Part shown: positions 26,035 to 38,472 of the stretch, one piece after another
Layout: each line of letters starts with the position of its first letter
How positions within the stretch are numbered: the first letter of the stretch is position 1
Made by a program: the position numbers and the translations under genes
Source of the DNA: Aeromonas rivipollensis
GTDB lineage: Bacteria > Pseudomonadota > Gammaproteobacteria > Enterobacterales > Aeromonadaceae
NCBI RefSeq assembly: GCF_037811135.1
Contig: NZ_CP149130.1
Location: forward strand, 1,732,501-1,796,500
Reading direction: 5' to 3'
DNA: 64,000 bases
Notes under the pieces: generated by a model
The model's database searches: none
The model's input: the letters and a program-made list of their open reading frames with translations, nothing else
Told to the model about the DNA's origin: nothing

Positions 26035-27171
26035 TTGAATCACACTGCATTGCTAGTGCTGGAAGATGGAACTGTGTTCAAAGGCGTGTCGATAGGCGCC
26101 GAGGGATGTTCCGTTGGTGAAGTGGTTTTCAATACGTCGATGACGGGCTATCAGGAAATCCTCACCGATCCCTCTTATTCCCGTCAGATAGTCACCCTCA
26201 CTTACCCCCATATAGGCAACACCGGCACCAACAGCGAAGATGAAGAGTCCAGTCAAATCCACGCGCAGGGATTGATCATCCGGGACCTTCCGATACTTGC
26301 CTCCAATTTCCGCAATCAGCAATCCCTCTCCGATTACCTCAAGTCTCACAACATCGTTGGCATCGCCGACATCGACACCCGCAAACTGACCCGTATCCTG
26401 AGGGAGAAGGGTGCCCAGGCCGGTTGCATCCTGGCCGGCAAGCAGCTCGATGAAGCCCATGCCCTGAGCCAGGCCCGCGCCTTCCCCGGCCTCAAGGGGA
26501 TGGATCTGGCCAAGGAAGTGACGGTTAGCGAAGCCTACGCCTGGACCGAAGGCAGCTGGCAGCTTGGCAAGGGGCACGTTACCCCGGAGGCCGACGAGCT
26601 CAAGTACCACGTGGTGGCTTACGACTTTGGCGTCAAGCGCAACATCTTGCGCATGCTGGTGGACCGTGGCTGCCGCCTGACCGTGGTGCCGGCCAAGACC
26701 CCGGCCGCCGAGGTGCTGGCGATGAACCCCGATGGCATCTTCCTCTCCAACGGCCCCGGTGACCCCGAGCCGTGCGACTACGCCATCGAGGCCATCAAGA
26801 CCTTCCTCGGGACCAACACCCCTGTGTTCGGCATCTGCCTGGGTCACCAGCTGCTGGGTCTGGCCTCCGGCGCCAAGACAGTCAAGATGAAGTTCGGTCA
26901 CCACGGTGCCAACCACCCGGTGAAGAGCCTCGATGACAACACCGTCATGATCACCGCCCAGAACCACGGCTTTGCGGTGGACGAGAACAGCCTGCCGGAG
27001 TGCCTGCGTGCCACCCACGTCTCCCTGTTCGACGGCTCCCTGCAAGGCATACATCGCACCGATCGTCCGGCCTTCAGCTTCCAGGGTCACCCCGAAGCGA
27101 GCCCGGGCCCCCACGATTGTGCCGGTCTGTTCGACCACTTTATTGAATTGATTAAGCAGTATCGCGCCTAA
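26035..27171 (+). CDS. carA: Carbamoyl-phosphate synthase small subunit
   Basis: Glutamine amidotransferase subunit that supplies ammonia to CarB for carbamoyl phosphate, used in pyrimidine and arginine synthesis. It has 378 residues: N-terminal domain [13 protein letters not shown]...[16 protein letters not shown], then a class I amidotransferase domain with the nucleophile motif [14 protein letters not shown] and the catalytic His in [11 protein letters not shown]. The start codon is TTG at 26035, as in E. coli carA, with CTGGAGG 5 nt upstream. Co-transcribed with carB (16-nt gap). Confidence 0.96.
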   Translation: MNHTALLVLEDGTVFKGVSIGAEGCSVGEVVFNTSMTGYQEILTDPSYSRQIVTLTYPHIGNTGTNSEDEESSQIHAQGLIIRDLPILASNFRNQQSLSDYLKSHNIVGIADIDTRKLTRILREKGAQAGCILAGKQLDEAHALSQARAFPGLKGMDLAKEVTVSEAYAWTEGSWQLGKGHVTPEADELKYHVVAYDFGVKRNILRMLVDRGCRLTVVPAKTPAAEVLAMNPDGIFLSNGPGDPEPCDYAIEAIKTFLGTNTPVFGICLGHQLLGLASGAKTVKMKFGHHGANHPVKSLDDNTVMITAQNHGFAVDENSLPECLRATHVSLFDGSLQGIHRTDRPAFSFQGHPEASPGPHDCAGLFDHFIELIKQYRA

Positions 27172-27187
27172 GAGGATAAAGAGAGCC

Positions 27188-30412
<3,225 letters not shown>

Positions 30413-30461
30413 GGTGCGCGCGGCCAGGGCCGGCTCTTCCGGCCCTGGATGCAAGCCTGAC

Positions 30462-30495
30462 AACACCCCGCCAGCGATGGCGGGGTGTTTCTTTT
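30462..30495 (+). terminator. Intrinsic terminator after carB
   Basis: AACACCCCGCC (30462-30472) and GGCGGGGTGTT (30479-30489) form an 11-bp stem followed by TCTTTT. A second GC hairpin CCAGGGCCGG/CCGGCCCTGG lies just before it (30424-30448). Confidence 0.87.
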
Positions 30496-30938
30496 GGTGG
30501 GGGCGGCGGATCCCGGGCGCATCGGGCCATCATGCACGGGGTGGCGTAAACAGCGACAATGAAGGGTGAAAAACGCCCTTTAATAGACTAAGTGAGAACA
30601 TAAATTGCCTATATGATGCCATTGGCAACAACCTTCGCAATCACTCACCCCGAACGCCTCCCTATACTGGTTTCTCATCACATGCGTGAGCAAACAAGGT
30701 CGTCCGCGCCGGCAAGCATTCAGTGTCACAGGGTTGCGAGAGGATCAGGGCCAGCGGCTTATCCAGCCAGCCTGGCCGGCCCCTTCCACCGATAGGGGCC
30801 AATGGAAACCGGCTGTGGGGTAACCGCCGCACCGCCAGTCAGGGCCAGCGTTATCGCGCCAGCCCGCTCCCCCTCCTTGCCCCCTGTTACCTGCCCGGTC
30901 GCCTGGCACCTCAGCATATCTGCCAAGGGAATCTGAAT
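30496..30938 (+). other. Leader region upstream of leuA
   Basis: About 440 bp with no supported gene. A short open frame beginning at 30613 (MMPLATTFAITHPERLPILV) lacks a run of leucine codons and a good ribosome-binding site, so I do not call it a leader peptide. Inverted repeats such as GGCCCC/GGGGCC (about 30778-30800) suggest RNA structure, but I recognise no riboswitch class. Confidence 0.4.
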
Positions 30939-32597
30939 ATGAGCTTCGATCATCGCAAATACCGCCCAGCCCCCGTCATCGCACTGGCGGACAGACAGTG
31001 GCCCAACCGGGTGATGACGCGTGCGCCGCTCTGGTGCGCCGTGGACCTGCGGGACGGCAACCAGGCGCTGGTCGAGCCCATGACGGTGGCCCAGAAGCTG
31101 CAAATGTGGGCCCTGATGACCCATGTCGGCTTCAAGCATATCGAGGTGGGTTTCCCCGCCGCCTCCCAACCCGACTTTGACTTCGTGCGGGAACTCATCG
31201 AGCGCAACCTCATTCCGGACGATGTCACCATCCAGGTGCTGGTGCAGGCCCGCGAAGATCTCATCGCCCGCACCTTCGACTCCCTCAAGGGGGTGAAACG
31301 GGCCATCGTCCATGTCTACAACTCGGTCAACCCGACCCAGCGCAACTATGTGTTCAACTCAGGGAAGGAGGGGGTCAAGGCCATCGCCGTGCAGGGTGCG
31401 CGCTGGGTGCGGGAATACGCGGCCCGCAACCACGGCACCGAGTGGAGCTTCCAGTATTCCCCCGAGAGTTTCAGCAGCACAGAGGTGGAGTTCGCGGTGG
31501 AGGTGTGCGACGCCGTCATCGACGAGTGGCGCCCCGCCGCCCGTCCCATGATCCTCAACCTCCCCGCCACTGTCGAGGTGAGCACCCCCAACGTGTTTGC
31601 GGATCAGGTGGAGTGGTTCTGCCGCCACCTCAAGGCGCGCCCCGAGGTGAGCATCTCCATCCACACCCATAACGATAGGGGCTGCGGGGTGGCCGCCGCC
31701 GAGCTGGCGGTGCTGGCGGGGGCCGATCGTATCGAGGGCACCCTGCTTGGCAACGGCGAGCGCACCGGCAACATGGACATAGTCACCATGGCCATGAACC
31801 TCTACAGCCAGGGCATAGACCCCGAGCTGGACTTGTCGGACATGGATGCCATAGTGGCGACAGTGGGCGCCTGCACCCAGATTGCCCTGCACCCGCGCCA
31901 CCCCTATGCCGGCGAGCTGGTCTACACGGCGTTTTCCGGCAGCCACCAGGACGCCATCCGCAAGTCCCTGGCGGCCGAGAAGCCCGACGCCTACTGGGAC
32001 GTGGCCTACCTGCCCATCGATCCTTCCGATCTGGGCCGCAGCTACGAGGCGGTGATCCGCATCAACAGCCAGTCCGGCAAGGGGGGCGTCACCTATCTGC
32101 TGGAGCGCGATCTTGGCCTGCAACTGCCGCGCTGGCTGCAGATCGACTTCAGCCGCCGGGTCCAGGCCCAGGCTGAGGCTTGCAGCAGCGAAATCAGCCC
32201 GGAGCAGATCCGCGCCCTGTTCGAGCAGCACTACCTCGAGCCGCCGCACGGTTATCGCATCGGTCGCTTCCAGCTCGGCCACGACAGCCAGGAGACACTG
32301 CGCCTCGAGCTGCAGACCCCGGACGGCAGCCTGCAGCTCCGTGGTGAGGGGGAGGGGGCCATCACGGCCCTGGTCAACGGCTGGGAGCGCCAGACCGGCA
32401 TGCACATCGACGTGCTGGACTACTCGGAACATGCGCTCTGCGCCGGAACCGAATCCCGCGCCGCCGCCTATGTGCTGCTGAGCGTCGACGGCCAGCGCAT
32501 GTGCGGGGTGGCCATAGGTCGCGATGTGGTCAACGCCTCCTTGCAGGCGGTGATCAATGGCGCCGCCCAGATCCGCGCCCTGCGCCAGAGTGCGTGA
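30939..32597 (+). CDS. leuA: 2-isopropylmalate synthase, long (leuA2-type)
   Basis: Condenses acetyl-CoA with 2-oxoisovalerate in leucine synthesis. It has 552 residues, the longer class found in actinobacteria and some gammaproteobacteria. The start MSFDHRKYRPAPVIALADRQWPN is followed by the HMGL-like TIM barrel with WCAVDLRDGNQAL (metal Asp), HTHNDRGCGVAAAELAVLAGADRIEGTLLGNGERTGN, and a C-terminal LeuA dimer/allosteric domain that binds leucine. AAGGGA lies 8 nt before the ATG at 30939. No leuBCD genes follow; it stands alone. Confidence 0.92.
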   Translation: MSFDHRKYRPAPVIALADRQWPNRVMTRAPLWCAVDLRDGNQALVEPMTVAQKLQMWALMTHVGFKHIEVGFPAASQPDFDFVRELIERNLIPDDVTIQVLVQAREDLIARTFDSLKGVKRAIVHVYNSVNPTQRNYVFNSGKEGVKAIAVQGARWVREYAARNHGTEWSFQYSPESFSSTEVEFAVEVCDAVIDEWRPAARPMILNLPATVEVSTPNVFADQVEWFCRHLKARPEVSISIHTHNDRGCGVAAAELAVLAGADRIEGTLLGNGERTGNMDIVTMAMNLYSQGIDPELDLSDMDAIVATVGACTQIALHPRHPYAGELVYTAFSGSHQDAIRKSLAAEKPDAYWDVAYLPIDPSDLGRSYEAVIRINSQSGKGGVTYLLERDLGLQLPRWLQIDFSRRVQAQAEACSSEISPEQIRALFEQHYLEPPHGYRIGRFQLGHDSQETLRLELQTPDGSLQLRGEGEGAITALVNGWERQTGMHIDVLDYSEHALCAGTESRAAAYVLLSVDGQRMCGVAIGRDVVNASLQAVINGAAQIRALRQSA

Positions 32598-32710
32598 GGG
32601 GCGGGCGTGCCTGGGATGAGGCCAGCCCCTTGAAGGGCGTCCTGTGCACCGCCCGTGCCAGGGGTTAGCCGGCGGCAACAGGGCGGCCCACAGCGCAAAT
32701 TGGTACCTGG

Positions 32711-32746
32711 ATCCCTTCACCCATGTGGTGAGGGGATTGTTTTTTA
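32711..32746 (+). terminator. Terminator downstream of leuA
   Basis: ATCCCTTCACC (32711-32721) and GGTGAGGGGAT (32727-32737) form an 11-bp stem with one G-U pair, followed by TGTTTTTT. Confidence 0.75.
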
Positions 32747-32867
32747 TGGAAAAATCAGCTCACAATACGAGCGCCGTGCGGCCAGGATTGGCCTTGCGGT
32801 TCATTGGGTGCTGGCGGCTGGGTGCAGCCGCCTGGGATAGAGGAAGTGCAGGTTTGGAGCCATAACA

Positions 32868-33773
32868 ATGATGAAGACTCCCCTCAGGTTATCCGTACAC
32901 CCCGCCCGGTTCTTCTCGCTCTCCCCCGGTCGCCGCTTCGCCCTGCTGAGCCTGCTCTGCCTGTTGCTGCTGACGGGAGGGCTCTATGCCGCGAGTTTCG
33001 CGCGCTTGTCCGAGCATAACCTCTACACCATCGGTGCCCTAGCCGAGGCCATCAACGTGCTGACCCTGCTGTTCATGTTCTGGGTGGTGCAGTGTGCCCA
33101 GATCTCGAACCGGACCTACCTGTTTCTCAGTGCCGGTCTGGGGGGGTGGCTGGTGTCGGGGACCATAGATCTGATGGACGAGGCCTACTTCCAGCCCTGG
33201 TGGCTCTCCACCGTCGAGGACAGCCTGCGTACCCTCGGCATGCTGGCCACGGCCTGGGGCGTGCTGTTGATGGTGCAACAGATGTATGGCACCCAGTCTA
33301 GGCTGGCCTCGCTCGCCATGTCCGACGAACTGACGGGTCTCTCCAATCGCCGCGCGTTTCGCGCCGTGCTGGAAGCCCATGTGGATCAGGGGACGCCGTT
33401 GCTGCTGCTGGATCTCGATCACTTCAAGCAGATCAACGATCGCTACGGCCACGGCATAGGTGACAATGTGCTGCAGGAGTTCAGCGCCTTGCTGTGTCAG
33501 CACTGTCCGCCGGACGGTGTGGTGGCGCGCCTGGGGGGAGAGGAGTTCGCCATCTGGCTGCCCGGCATGCTGAGCGACAAGGCCCAGGTACTGGCGGAGC
33601 AGATAAGAGTGGCCACCGAGGCCCTGGTTGCCTGCGACGAGGTGAAGTTCACAGTTAGCATCGCCGTCGGCATCGGCCAGGCGGGGGAGACGGTCGAGAC
33701 GCTGGTCAAACGCACCGATCTCGCGCTCTACCGGGCCAAGCACCTGGGGCGCAACCGGGTCGAGCTGGCGTGA
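32868..33773 (+). CDS. Membrane-bound diguanylate cyclase (GGEEF)
   Basis: A 301-residue protein with about four N-terminal membrane helices (residues 25-140, MASE-like region of no clear subfamily) followed by a GGDEF domain: DELTGLSNRRAF, DLDHFKQINDRYGHGIGDNVL, and an intact RLGGEEFAIWLPG active site. It should synthesise c-di-GMP at the inner membrane. Single gene. It may contribute to the c-di-GMP pool read by LapD at the right end of the window. Confidence 0.88.
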   Translation: MMKTPLRLSVHPARFFSLSPGRRFALLSLLCLLLLTGGLYAASFARLSEHNLYTIGALAEAINVLTLLFMFWVVQCAQISNRTYLFLSAGLGGWLVSGTIDLMDEAYFQPWWLSTVEDSLRTLGMLATAWGVLLMVQQMYGTQSRLASLAMSDELTGLSNRRAFRAVLEAHVDQGTPLLLLDLDHFKQINDRYGHGIGDNVLQEFSALLCQHCPPDGVVARLGGEEFAIWLPGMLSDKAQVLAEQIRVATEALVACDEVKFTVSIAVGIGQAGETVETLVKRTDLALYRAKHLGRNRVELA

Positions 33774-33921
33774 TGACGCCAGGGGATGCCGCAGCTCTGG
33801 GCCCGGGCCGCTCTACTGCCTTCAGATTGCCCGCACCATCCACTACAATGACCACCTGTTTGCATTCGGGGCCCGTCATCCGGGATGAGGGGCCCGTACC
33901 CGCACTTTATCGGAAGCCCTC

Positions 33922-35085
33922 ATGATCCCCTCTCATCCTTTATCCTTCGCCCCCTGGCGCCTCTGCGCACTGCTGGTTGCCGCCATGCTGGCGGGCTGCG
34001 CCAGTGAACCGACCGCTCCTACCGTCGAGGAGGCCGCCGTCATCGCCAAACAACCCAAGGCGATGCAGCCGCGCAAGCCAGCGGACATGAAGAGCCGCAT
34101 AGTGCGCTTCCTGCCGCGCCAGGTGCAGGACAAGCCGGGTTGGGCTAACGACGTGGTGACGGCGCTCAGCACCCAGGGGCTGACGGTGAGCGATCACAAT
34201 GTCTGCTCGGTGCTGGCGGTGGCGGAGCAGGAGGCCACCTATCAGGCCGATCCCGTGGTGCCGGGGCTTGGCAAGATAGCCTGGAAGGAGATCAACGCCC
34301 GGGCCGCCAAGCTGCTGATCCCCGAGTTTGTGGTGCGCACCGCCCTCTCCATCACCTCTCCCACGGGCAAATCCTACGCCGCGCGCATCGATGCCCTTCG
34401 CACCGAGCGAGAGATGAGCGAGATCTTCGAGGACATGATAGGGGCCGTGCCCATGGGCAAGACGCTGTTTGGCAACCTCAATCCGGTGCGTACCGGGGGC
34501 CCCATGCAGGTGAGCGTGGCCTTTGCCGAGGCCAACGCCCGCGGTTATCCCTATCCGGTGAAGGAGTCCATCCGCCACGAAGTCTTCACCCGTCGCGGCG
34601 GCATCTGGTTTGGCACCAAACACATCTTCGGCTATCCCGCCGACTACCCGGACACCCTCTATCGCTTCGCCGACTTCAACGCCGGCTGGTATGCGAGCCG
34701 CAACGCCGCCTTCCAGGCTGCGGTGAGCCGGGTCAGCGGCAAGACCCTGGCCCTGGACGGGGATCTCGTTCGCTACGACTCCGACCTGCCCGGCAAGACG
34801 GAGCTCGCGGTGCACAGCATCGCCAGCCGCGTCAACATGAGCAAGCAGGCCATCCACCAGAGCCTGCTCAAGGGAGACAGCAGCGATTTTGCCCAGACCG
34901 ACCTCTATCACAGGGTCTTTACCCTGGCCGACAAGCAGGCGGGCAAGCGACAGCCCCGCGCCGTGCTGCCTGGCATCCAGCTGAAAAGCCCCAAGATCAC
35001 CCGCAACCTCACCACCGCCTGGTTCGCCAAGCGGGTGGATGACAGGGAGCAGGCCTGCGTCAGAAAGCTGGCGAGCATTCGCTGA
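33922..35085 (+). CDS. DUF1615 (YaiW-like) outer-membrane lipoprotein
   Basis: A 387-residue protein with a lipoprotein signal (LVAAMLAGCAS, lipidation at Cys26) and the DUF1615 domain filling the rest. Recognisable conserved stretches are NVCSVLAVAEQEATYQADPVVPGLGKIAWKEI, GPMQVSVAFAEA and RGGIWFGTKHIFGYPADY. E. coli YaiW of this family is a surface-exposed lipoprotein that affects uptake of antimicrobial peptides together with SbmA; sbmA is not adjacent here. GGAAG lies 5 nt before the ATG. The glycine-rich lysozyme-like stretch hints at peptidoglycan contact, which is only a guess. Confidence 0.82.
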   Translation: MIPSHPLSFAPWRLCALLVAAMLAGCASEPTAPTVEEAAVIAKQPKAMQPRKPADMKSRIVRFLPRQVQDKPGWANDVVTALSTQGLTVSDHNVCSVLAVAEQEATYQADPVVPGLGKIAWKEINARAAKLLIPEFVVRTALSITSPTGKSYAARIDALRTEREMSEIFEDMIGAVPMGKTLFGNLNPVRTGGPMQVSVAFAEANARGYPYPVKESIRHEVFTRRGGIWFGTKHIFGYPADYPDTLYRFADFNAGWYASRNAAFQAAVSRVSGKTLALDGDLVRYDSDLPGKTELAVHSIASRVNMSKQAIHQSLLKGDSSDFAQTDLYHRVFTLADKQAGKRQPRAVLPGIQLKSPKITRNLTTAWFAKRVDDREQACVRKLASIR

Positions 35086-35096
35086 CAGTCAGAGAC

Positions 35097-35126
35097 AACA
35101 AGGGCGGCCACTTGGCCGCCCTTGTT
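35097..35126. terminator. Shared terminator between yaiW-like and DUF1176 genes
   Basis: AACAAGGGCGGCC (35097-35109) and GGCCGCCCTTGTT (35114-35126) form a perfect 13-bp stem between convergent genes. It touches the stop codon of the minus-strand gene. Confidence 0.78.
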
Positions 35127-36124
35127 CATTGTGCTTTGACCACCTGGCTGGTCAGGGTTGGTAGGTGCCAGGTTCCCCCCAGGGCTATCATGCGGCAGCT
35201 GCCTGTGGTGCTTTTCTCGCGCTGCACGAAGGTTTTGCCGTCCCAGACCCAGCTTTCGAAAGAAAAACAATCTCCTATCCCTCTTCCTTTATGTGAGGCA
35301 CTCAGTTCACCCATTCCATAACCATTTGCGTCAGTGTTGATGAGGGTCGCACTGCCGGTATCAAGGTTCGTATCAATCAGAATGAATGCCGAACCGTCGT
35401 TGTAAGCGGCGAGCCAGCAGGGTAGCTGGACCAAGGCTCGTTCTTGGTTCAGGGGATAGAGCATGCCACCTTCCGAATCTTCATAGGTTATGGGACAGGT
35501 GTCTTTATCGACTTGCTGTTTCAGCCACATACCTATGCTCTGTTGCTCCTGCTGGGTGAGCGGGCGGGAGAGGTTATCTGCGGTTACGGCGCCGGCGTGG
35601 ATCACGGGGGCCGCCAAGGCAGGAGGTATGGATGTTGTGGGTAGCGAGCCCTGTTTGGTCAGGGCTGTACTGGTATTGAGACGGCCTTGGAACTCATCCA
35701 TTTTGAGAAAAATGGCATAGGCACCGGCACCGGATAGCGGTTCCTGGTGCTTGCTCCATTCAAATACCACCTTGCCAGTTCCTTTAATTGCTCGAACTAG
35801 CGCTGCAGTTTGTAGCTGACTGAACGGAATCCGCTCTTTTACGGTGCCGAGTACCTCATTATTGATGCGCAGTGTGATCAAACCATCAGCGGGGGCCTCC
35901 GGGGTCTGTTCATCAACTTCTGCGATGGCAAGCTCGGCATGCAGTGTGCCCTTGGCGCCAGCCTCTCGGGTGAGTAGAACCGATAGTCCACCCAATTTTG
36001 CACTGTAACCAGCTGCTCGGCATGTGCGCGTGTTGTCGCAGGCCACTTCCCAGTCTTTGTGTTGAAAAGAGATCCCTTCAGTAAATGAGCCGAGTGCAGA
36101 GGTCAGCAGTGTTGTGATGAGCAT
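35126..36124 (-). CDS. DUF1176 domain secreted protein
   Basis: A 332-residue exported protein with a short signal sequence (MLITTLLTSALGSFTEG) and the DUF1176 pattern: FQHKDWEVACDNTRTCRAAGY near the N-terminus, a central VFEWSKHQEPLSGAGAYAIFLKMDEFQGR, and C-terminal GTWHLPTLTSQVV. Conserved Cys pairs suggest periplasmic disulfides. Function is unknown. Base composition is noticeably lower in GC than its neighbours, so it may be a more recent acquisition. Convergent with the YaiW-like gene. Confidence 0.8.
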   Translation of the reverse strand: MLITTLLTSALGSFTEGISFQHKDWEVACDNTRTCRAAGYSAKLGGLSVLLTREAGAKGTLHAELAIAEVDEQTPEAPADGLITLRINNEVLGTVKERIPFSQLQTAALVRAIKGTGKVVFEWSKHQEPLSGAGAYAIFLKMDEFQGRLNTSTALTKQGSLPTTSIPPALAAPVIHAGAVTADNLSRPLTQQEQQSIGMWLKQQVDKDTCPITYEDSEGGMLYPLNQERALVQLPCWLAAYNDGSAFILIDTNLDTGSATLINTDANGYGMGELSASHKGRGIGDCFSFESWVWDGKTFVQREKSTTGSCRMIALGGTWHLPTLTSQVVKAQ

Positions 36125-36235
36125 GAAATGGTTCCTGAAGCATGGGAAAGGTCAGGATAGCATTCTGGACGGCTCACATTGAATCTTGTTGTGGGCTAAC
36201 TTAACTGAGCCGAGGGACATAGCCCTTTGATCCGA

Positions 36236-37201
36236 CTAGAAACTCATCGCCAGCCCGATGGAGTAGCCGCTGGTGTTGTGGCTGAACATATAGCGGGCCA
36301 CCAGCCGGGTACGGGTGATGAAGATGTCGTATTTGCTGCTGTCGAGCTCGAGGCCAAGGCCCAGGGAGTTGAGGCTGTTGAAGCCGAGCAGGCCTCGCTG
36401 CTCTCCCAGGTACTCGGTTCTGGCGCCTTCCAGCACGTAGCGCAGCGGGCGATCCAGCAGGGTCCAGGTGAAGAGTGGCGCCCGGCGGCGCAGGTAGAGC
36501 CCGAGGTTCTCCGCCTCGGCCTGACCGGTGACGCTGTCGGCGGTGCCGGTGAAACTTTGCAGATGCTGATAGGAGTAGCGCAGCTCGGCGTCGATGTCCT
36601 GGGACTTGGAGAAGAGCTCATAGTCGAGCATGAGGGATCCCCCCAGTCCATAGACGTTGAGGTTGCCGCCATCGAGGAAGTCGAGGTTTCTGCCCGTCCT
36701 GTATTCGATCAGGGCGGCGCCGATGCGCAGATCGCTCGCCACCGTGCCCAGGGTGAAGTTGGCGATGGGGCGCAGCACCAGGTTGCCGCCAAAGCGGTCA
36801 CGGTGCAGGCTGAAGTCCCAGCCGATGCCGCCGGTGGCGCTCAGGCTGTTCCATTTGGTGGGGATGGTGCGGGTCTCGTTGCCGTCGGTGAACACGAACT
36901 GGGGATCGTAGCGGCTGTATCCCAGGGTGCCCTCCAGATAGATGGGGAAGCCCTCGCTCATGGTGGCGCCGCCGCCGAGCTGGGTGATGGTCAGGGCCGA
37001 ACTTTCGTTGGTGCCCCCCCCTATGTCCAGGTTGCTGGCGGTGATGTCCGGCACCACTGTGTAGCTCATCAGGGAGACCACCGCATTGGCTCGCTGTTGA
37101 ACCAGGGACCCGTCATTGGCCTGGGCGGCCTGGCTGAAGAGTCCGAGCCCGCCCAGCAGAAGCATGCTTGCGTGAAGATAAGAAGAGGGGAGATGCGCCA
37201 T
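36236..37201 (-). CDS. Outer-membrane beta-barrel, solitary autotransporter-like
   Basis: A 321-residue protein with a signal peptide (ending SQAAQA, about residue 28) and alternating amphipathic strands throughout, ending in GYSIGLAMSF with the terminal Phe typical of BAM-inserted barrels. Strands such as LEGTLGYSRYDPQF, GGIGWDFSLHRDRF and ADLRYSYQHL-type segments repeat with turns between. The size and pattern fit the solitary outer-membrane autotransporter beta-barrel family, without a passenger domain. Function is unknown. GGAG lies 6 nt before the ATG at 37201. Confidence 0.72.
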   Translation of the reverse strand: MAHLPSSYLHASMLLLGGLGLFSQAAQANDGSLVQQRANAVVSLMSYTVVPDITASNLDIGGGTNESSALTITQLGGGATMSEGFPIYLEGTLGYSRYDPQFVFTDGNETRTIPTKWNSLSATGGIGWDFSLHRDRFGGNLVLRPIANFTLGTVASDLRIGAALIEYRTGRNLDFLDGGNLNVYGLGGSLMLDYELFSKSQDIDAELRYSYQHLQSFTGTADSVTGQAEAENLGLYLRRRAPLFTWTLLDRPLRYVLEGARTEYLGEQRGLLGFNSLNSLGLGLELDSSKYDIFITRTRLVARYMFSHNTSGYSIGLAMSF

Positions 37202-37552
37202 ACCTAGCTCCGTGGACCTCCTCGTCCACTGAGGAGTCCTTACACTGTAACGGTTTTTCTACCGCCATGGCAGCCCGCCTAGGCGCCAACTGACTATATT
37301 CTTTGCCATTTTACGGCGCAGGAGTGAGAGGGCTCTGGCCGCGAGATCACCTTGCCGCCGGTGCACCGGGTTGCCGGTGCCGGATGACGGAGTATCCACA
37401 TAAATGGCAGACATTAATTTATTGTTCAGTTCCCCGGGTGTATAACGGGCCTCCCGCAGGAACTTATGGGGGTGGTACCAGGGAGGGGTGACCAGACCGG
37501 GCCTTAGGGCCGTCATGACGGATGCGCATTACGTTGATGGGAGTCATACCAG
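37202..37552. other. Divergent promoter region
   Basis: About 350 bp between the minus-strand beta-barrel gene and the plus-strand DedA gene. I see no gene and no outstanding palindrome here. Confidence 0.4.
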
Positions 37553-38203
37553 ATGCAGGACATGCTGCTTGCCATATGGCATCAGGACTTTGAGCAATTA
37601 ATACAACTGCAGGCAGTCGGTCTGCTCGTCACCTGTCTGGTGGTGATCCTCTTTCTCGAATCGAGCTTCGTCTTTTTGCCGCTGCCGGGGGACAGCCTGG
37701 TGCTGCTGGCCGGTGGTCTGGTGGGCATGGGAGTGCTCGGGCCCGAGGTGGTGTTCCTCTATCTGCCCCTGGCGGCCGGCGTCGGCAGCGTGATGGCGTA
37801 CTGGCAGGGCCATGCGCTCCATGGTACCCGCTTCATGGGCCAGGTGGAGCGGGTGATCCCGGAAGGCAGCCTGCCCCGCGCCTCCCGGCTGCTCGAACGC
37901 TATGGCTTCTGGGCCATGTTCGTCTCCCGTTTCATCCCCTTCGTGCGGGTGCTGACGCCCATGCTGATGGGGATCTCCCGCCTGAACCTGCTGCGGGTGG
38001 CCATGAGCAGCTTTGCCAGCGCCTTCCTCTGGGCCCTGGTTCTCAGCATGGTCGGCAAGTTCATGATGGCGACGCCGCTCTTGGCCGATCATCACGAGCT
38101 GTTGACCAAGTGCCTGCTGGTGACCTCCTTCGCCCTCTTCGTCATCGCCGTGGCCGCCATCGGCATGCGGCTGCTCAAGCGCTCGACCAAGAGGGCGCGC
38201 TGA
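37553..38203 (+). CDS. DedA-family membrane protein
   Basis: A 216-residue inner-membrane protein with the SNARE-associated/DedA domain: FLESSFVFLPLPGDSLVLLAGGL near residue 34 and RYGFWAMFVSRFIPFVRVLTPMLMGISRL with the conserved Arg residues. The family acts in undecaprenyl-phosphate or phospholipid flipping and envelope homeostasis. The E-x-x-x-P (first Glu in FLES) and R-x3-R features are present. It stands alone; which E. coli paralogue it matches is unclear. Confidence 0.88.
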   Translation: MQDMLLAIWHQDFEQLIQLQAVGLLVTCLVVILFLESSFVFLPLPGDSLVLLAGGLVGMGVLGPEVVFLYLPLAAGVGSVMAYWQGHALHGTRFMGQVERVIPEGSLPRASRLLERYGFWAMFVSRFIPFVRVLTPMLMGISRLNLLRVAMSSFASAFLWALVLSMVGKFMMATPLLADHHELLTKCLLVTSFALFVIAVAAIGMRLLKRSTKRAR

Positions 38204-38472
38204 GCTGAGCAAGGGACGGGCCTGCCCCCCGTCCCTTGTCCCCGAGCCGCCTGCCTCAGGCGGCTCGCCCCGGTGGCGTAAAAATACAGGCCATTTGAGG
38301 CGGAAATCCTGATGCCTATCTGTTACACTTCGCGCCCGCCATTTTCCGGCTCATCTTCTGATGTGATGTCAGACCCAGCCGTCCTTGGCCCCAAGCCTCG
38401 CCGAGGCCGTGCCACATGCCGGCCCAGGCCACTTAAGCCAACTACAGCTCAGCTGGAACACAGGAACCCATT

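Noticed and set aside
30613..30795. Possible leucine leader peptide upstream of leuA
   Set aside because: The frame has no run of leucine codons near its end, no convincing ribosome-binding site and no clear attenuator directly before leuA.
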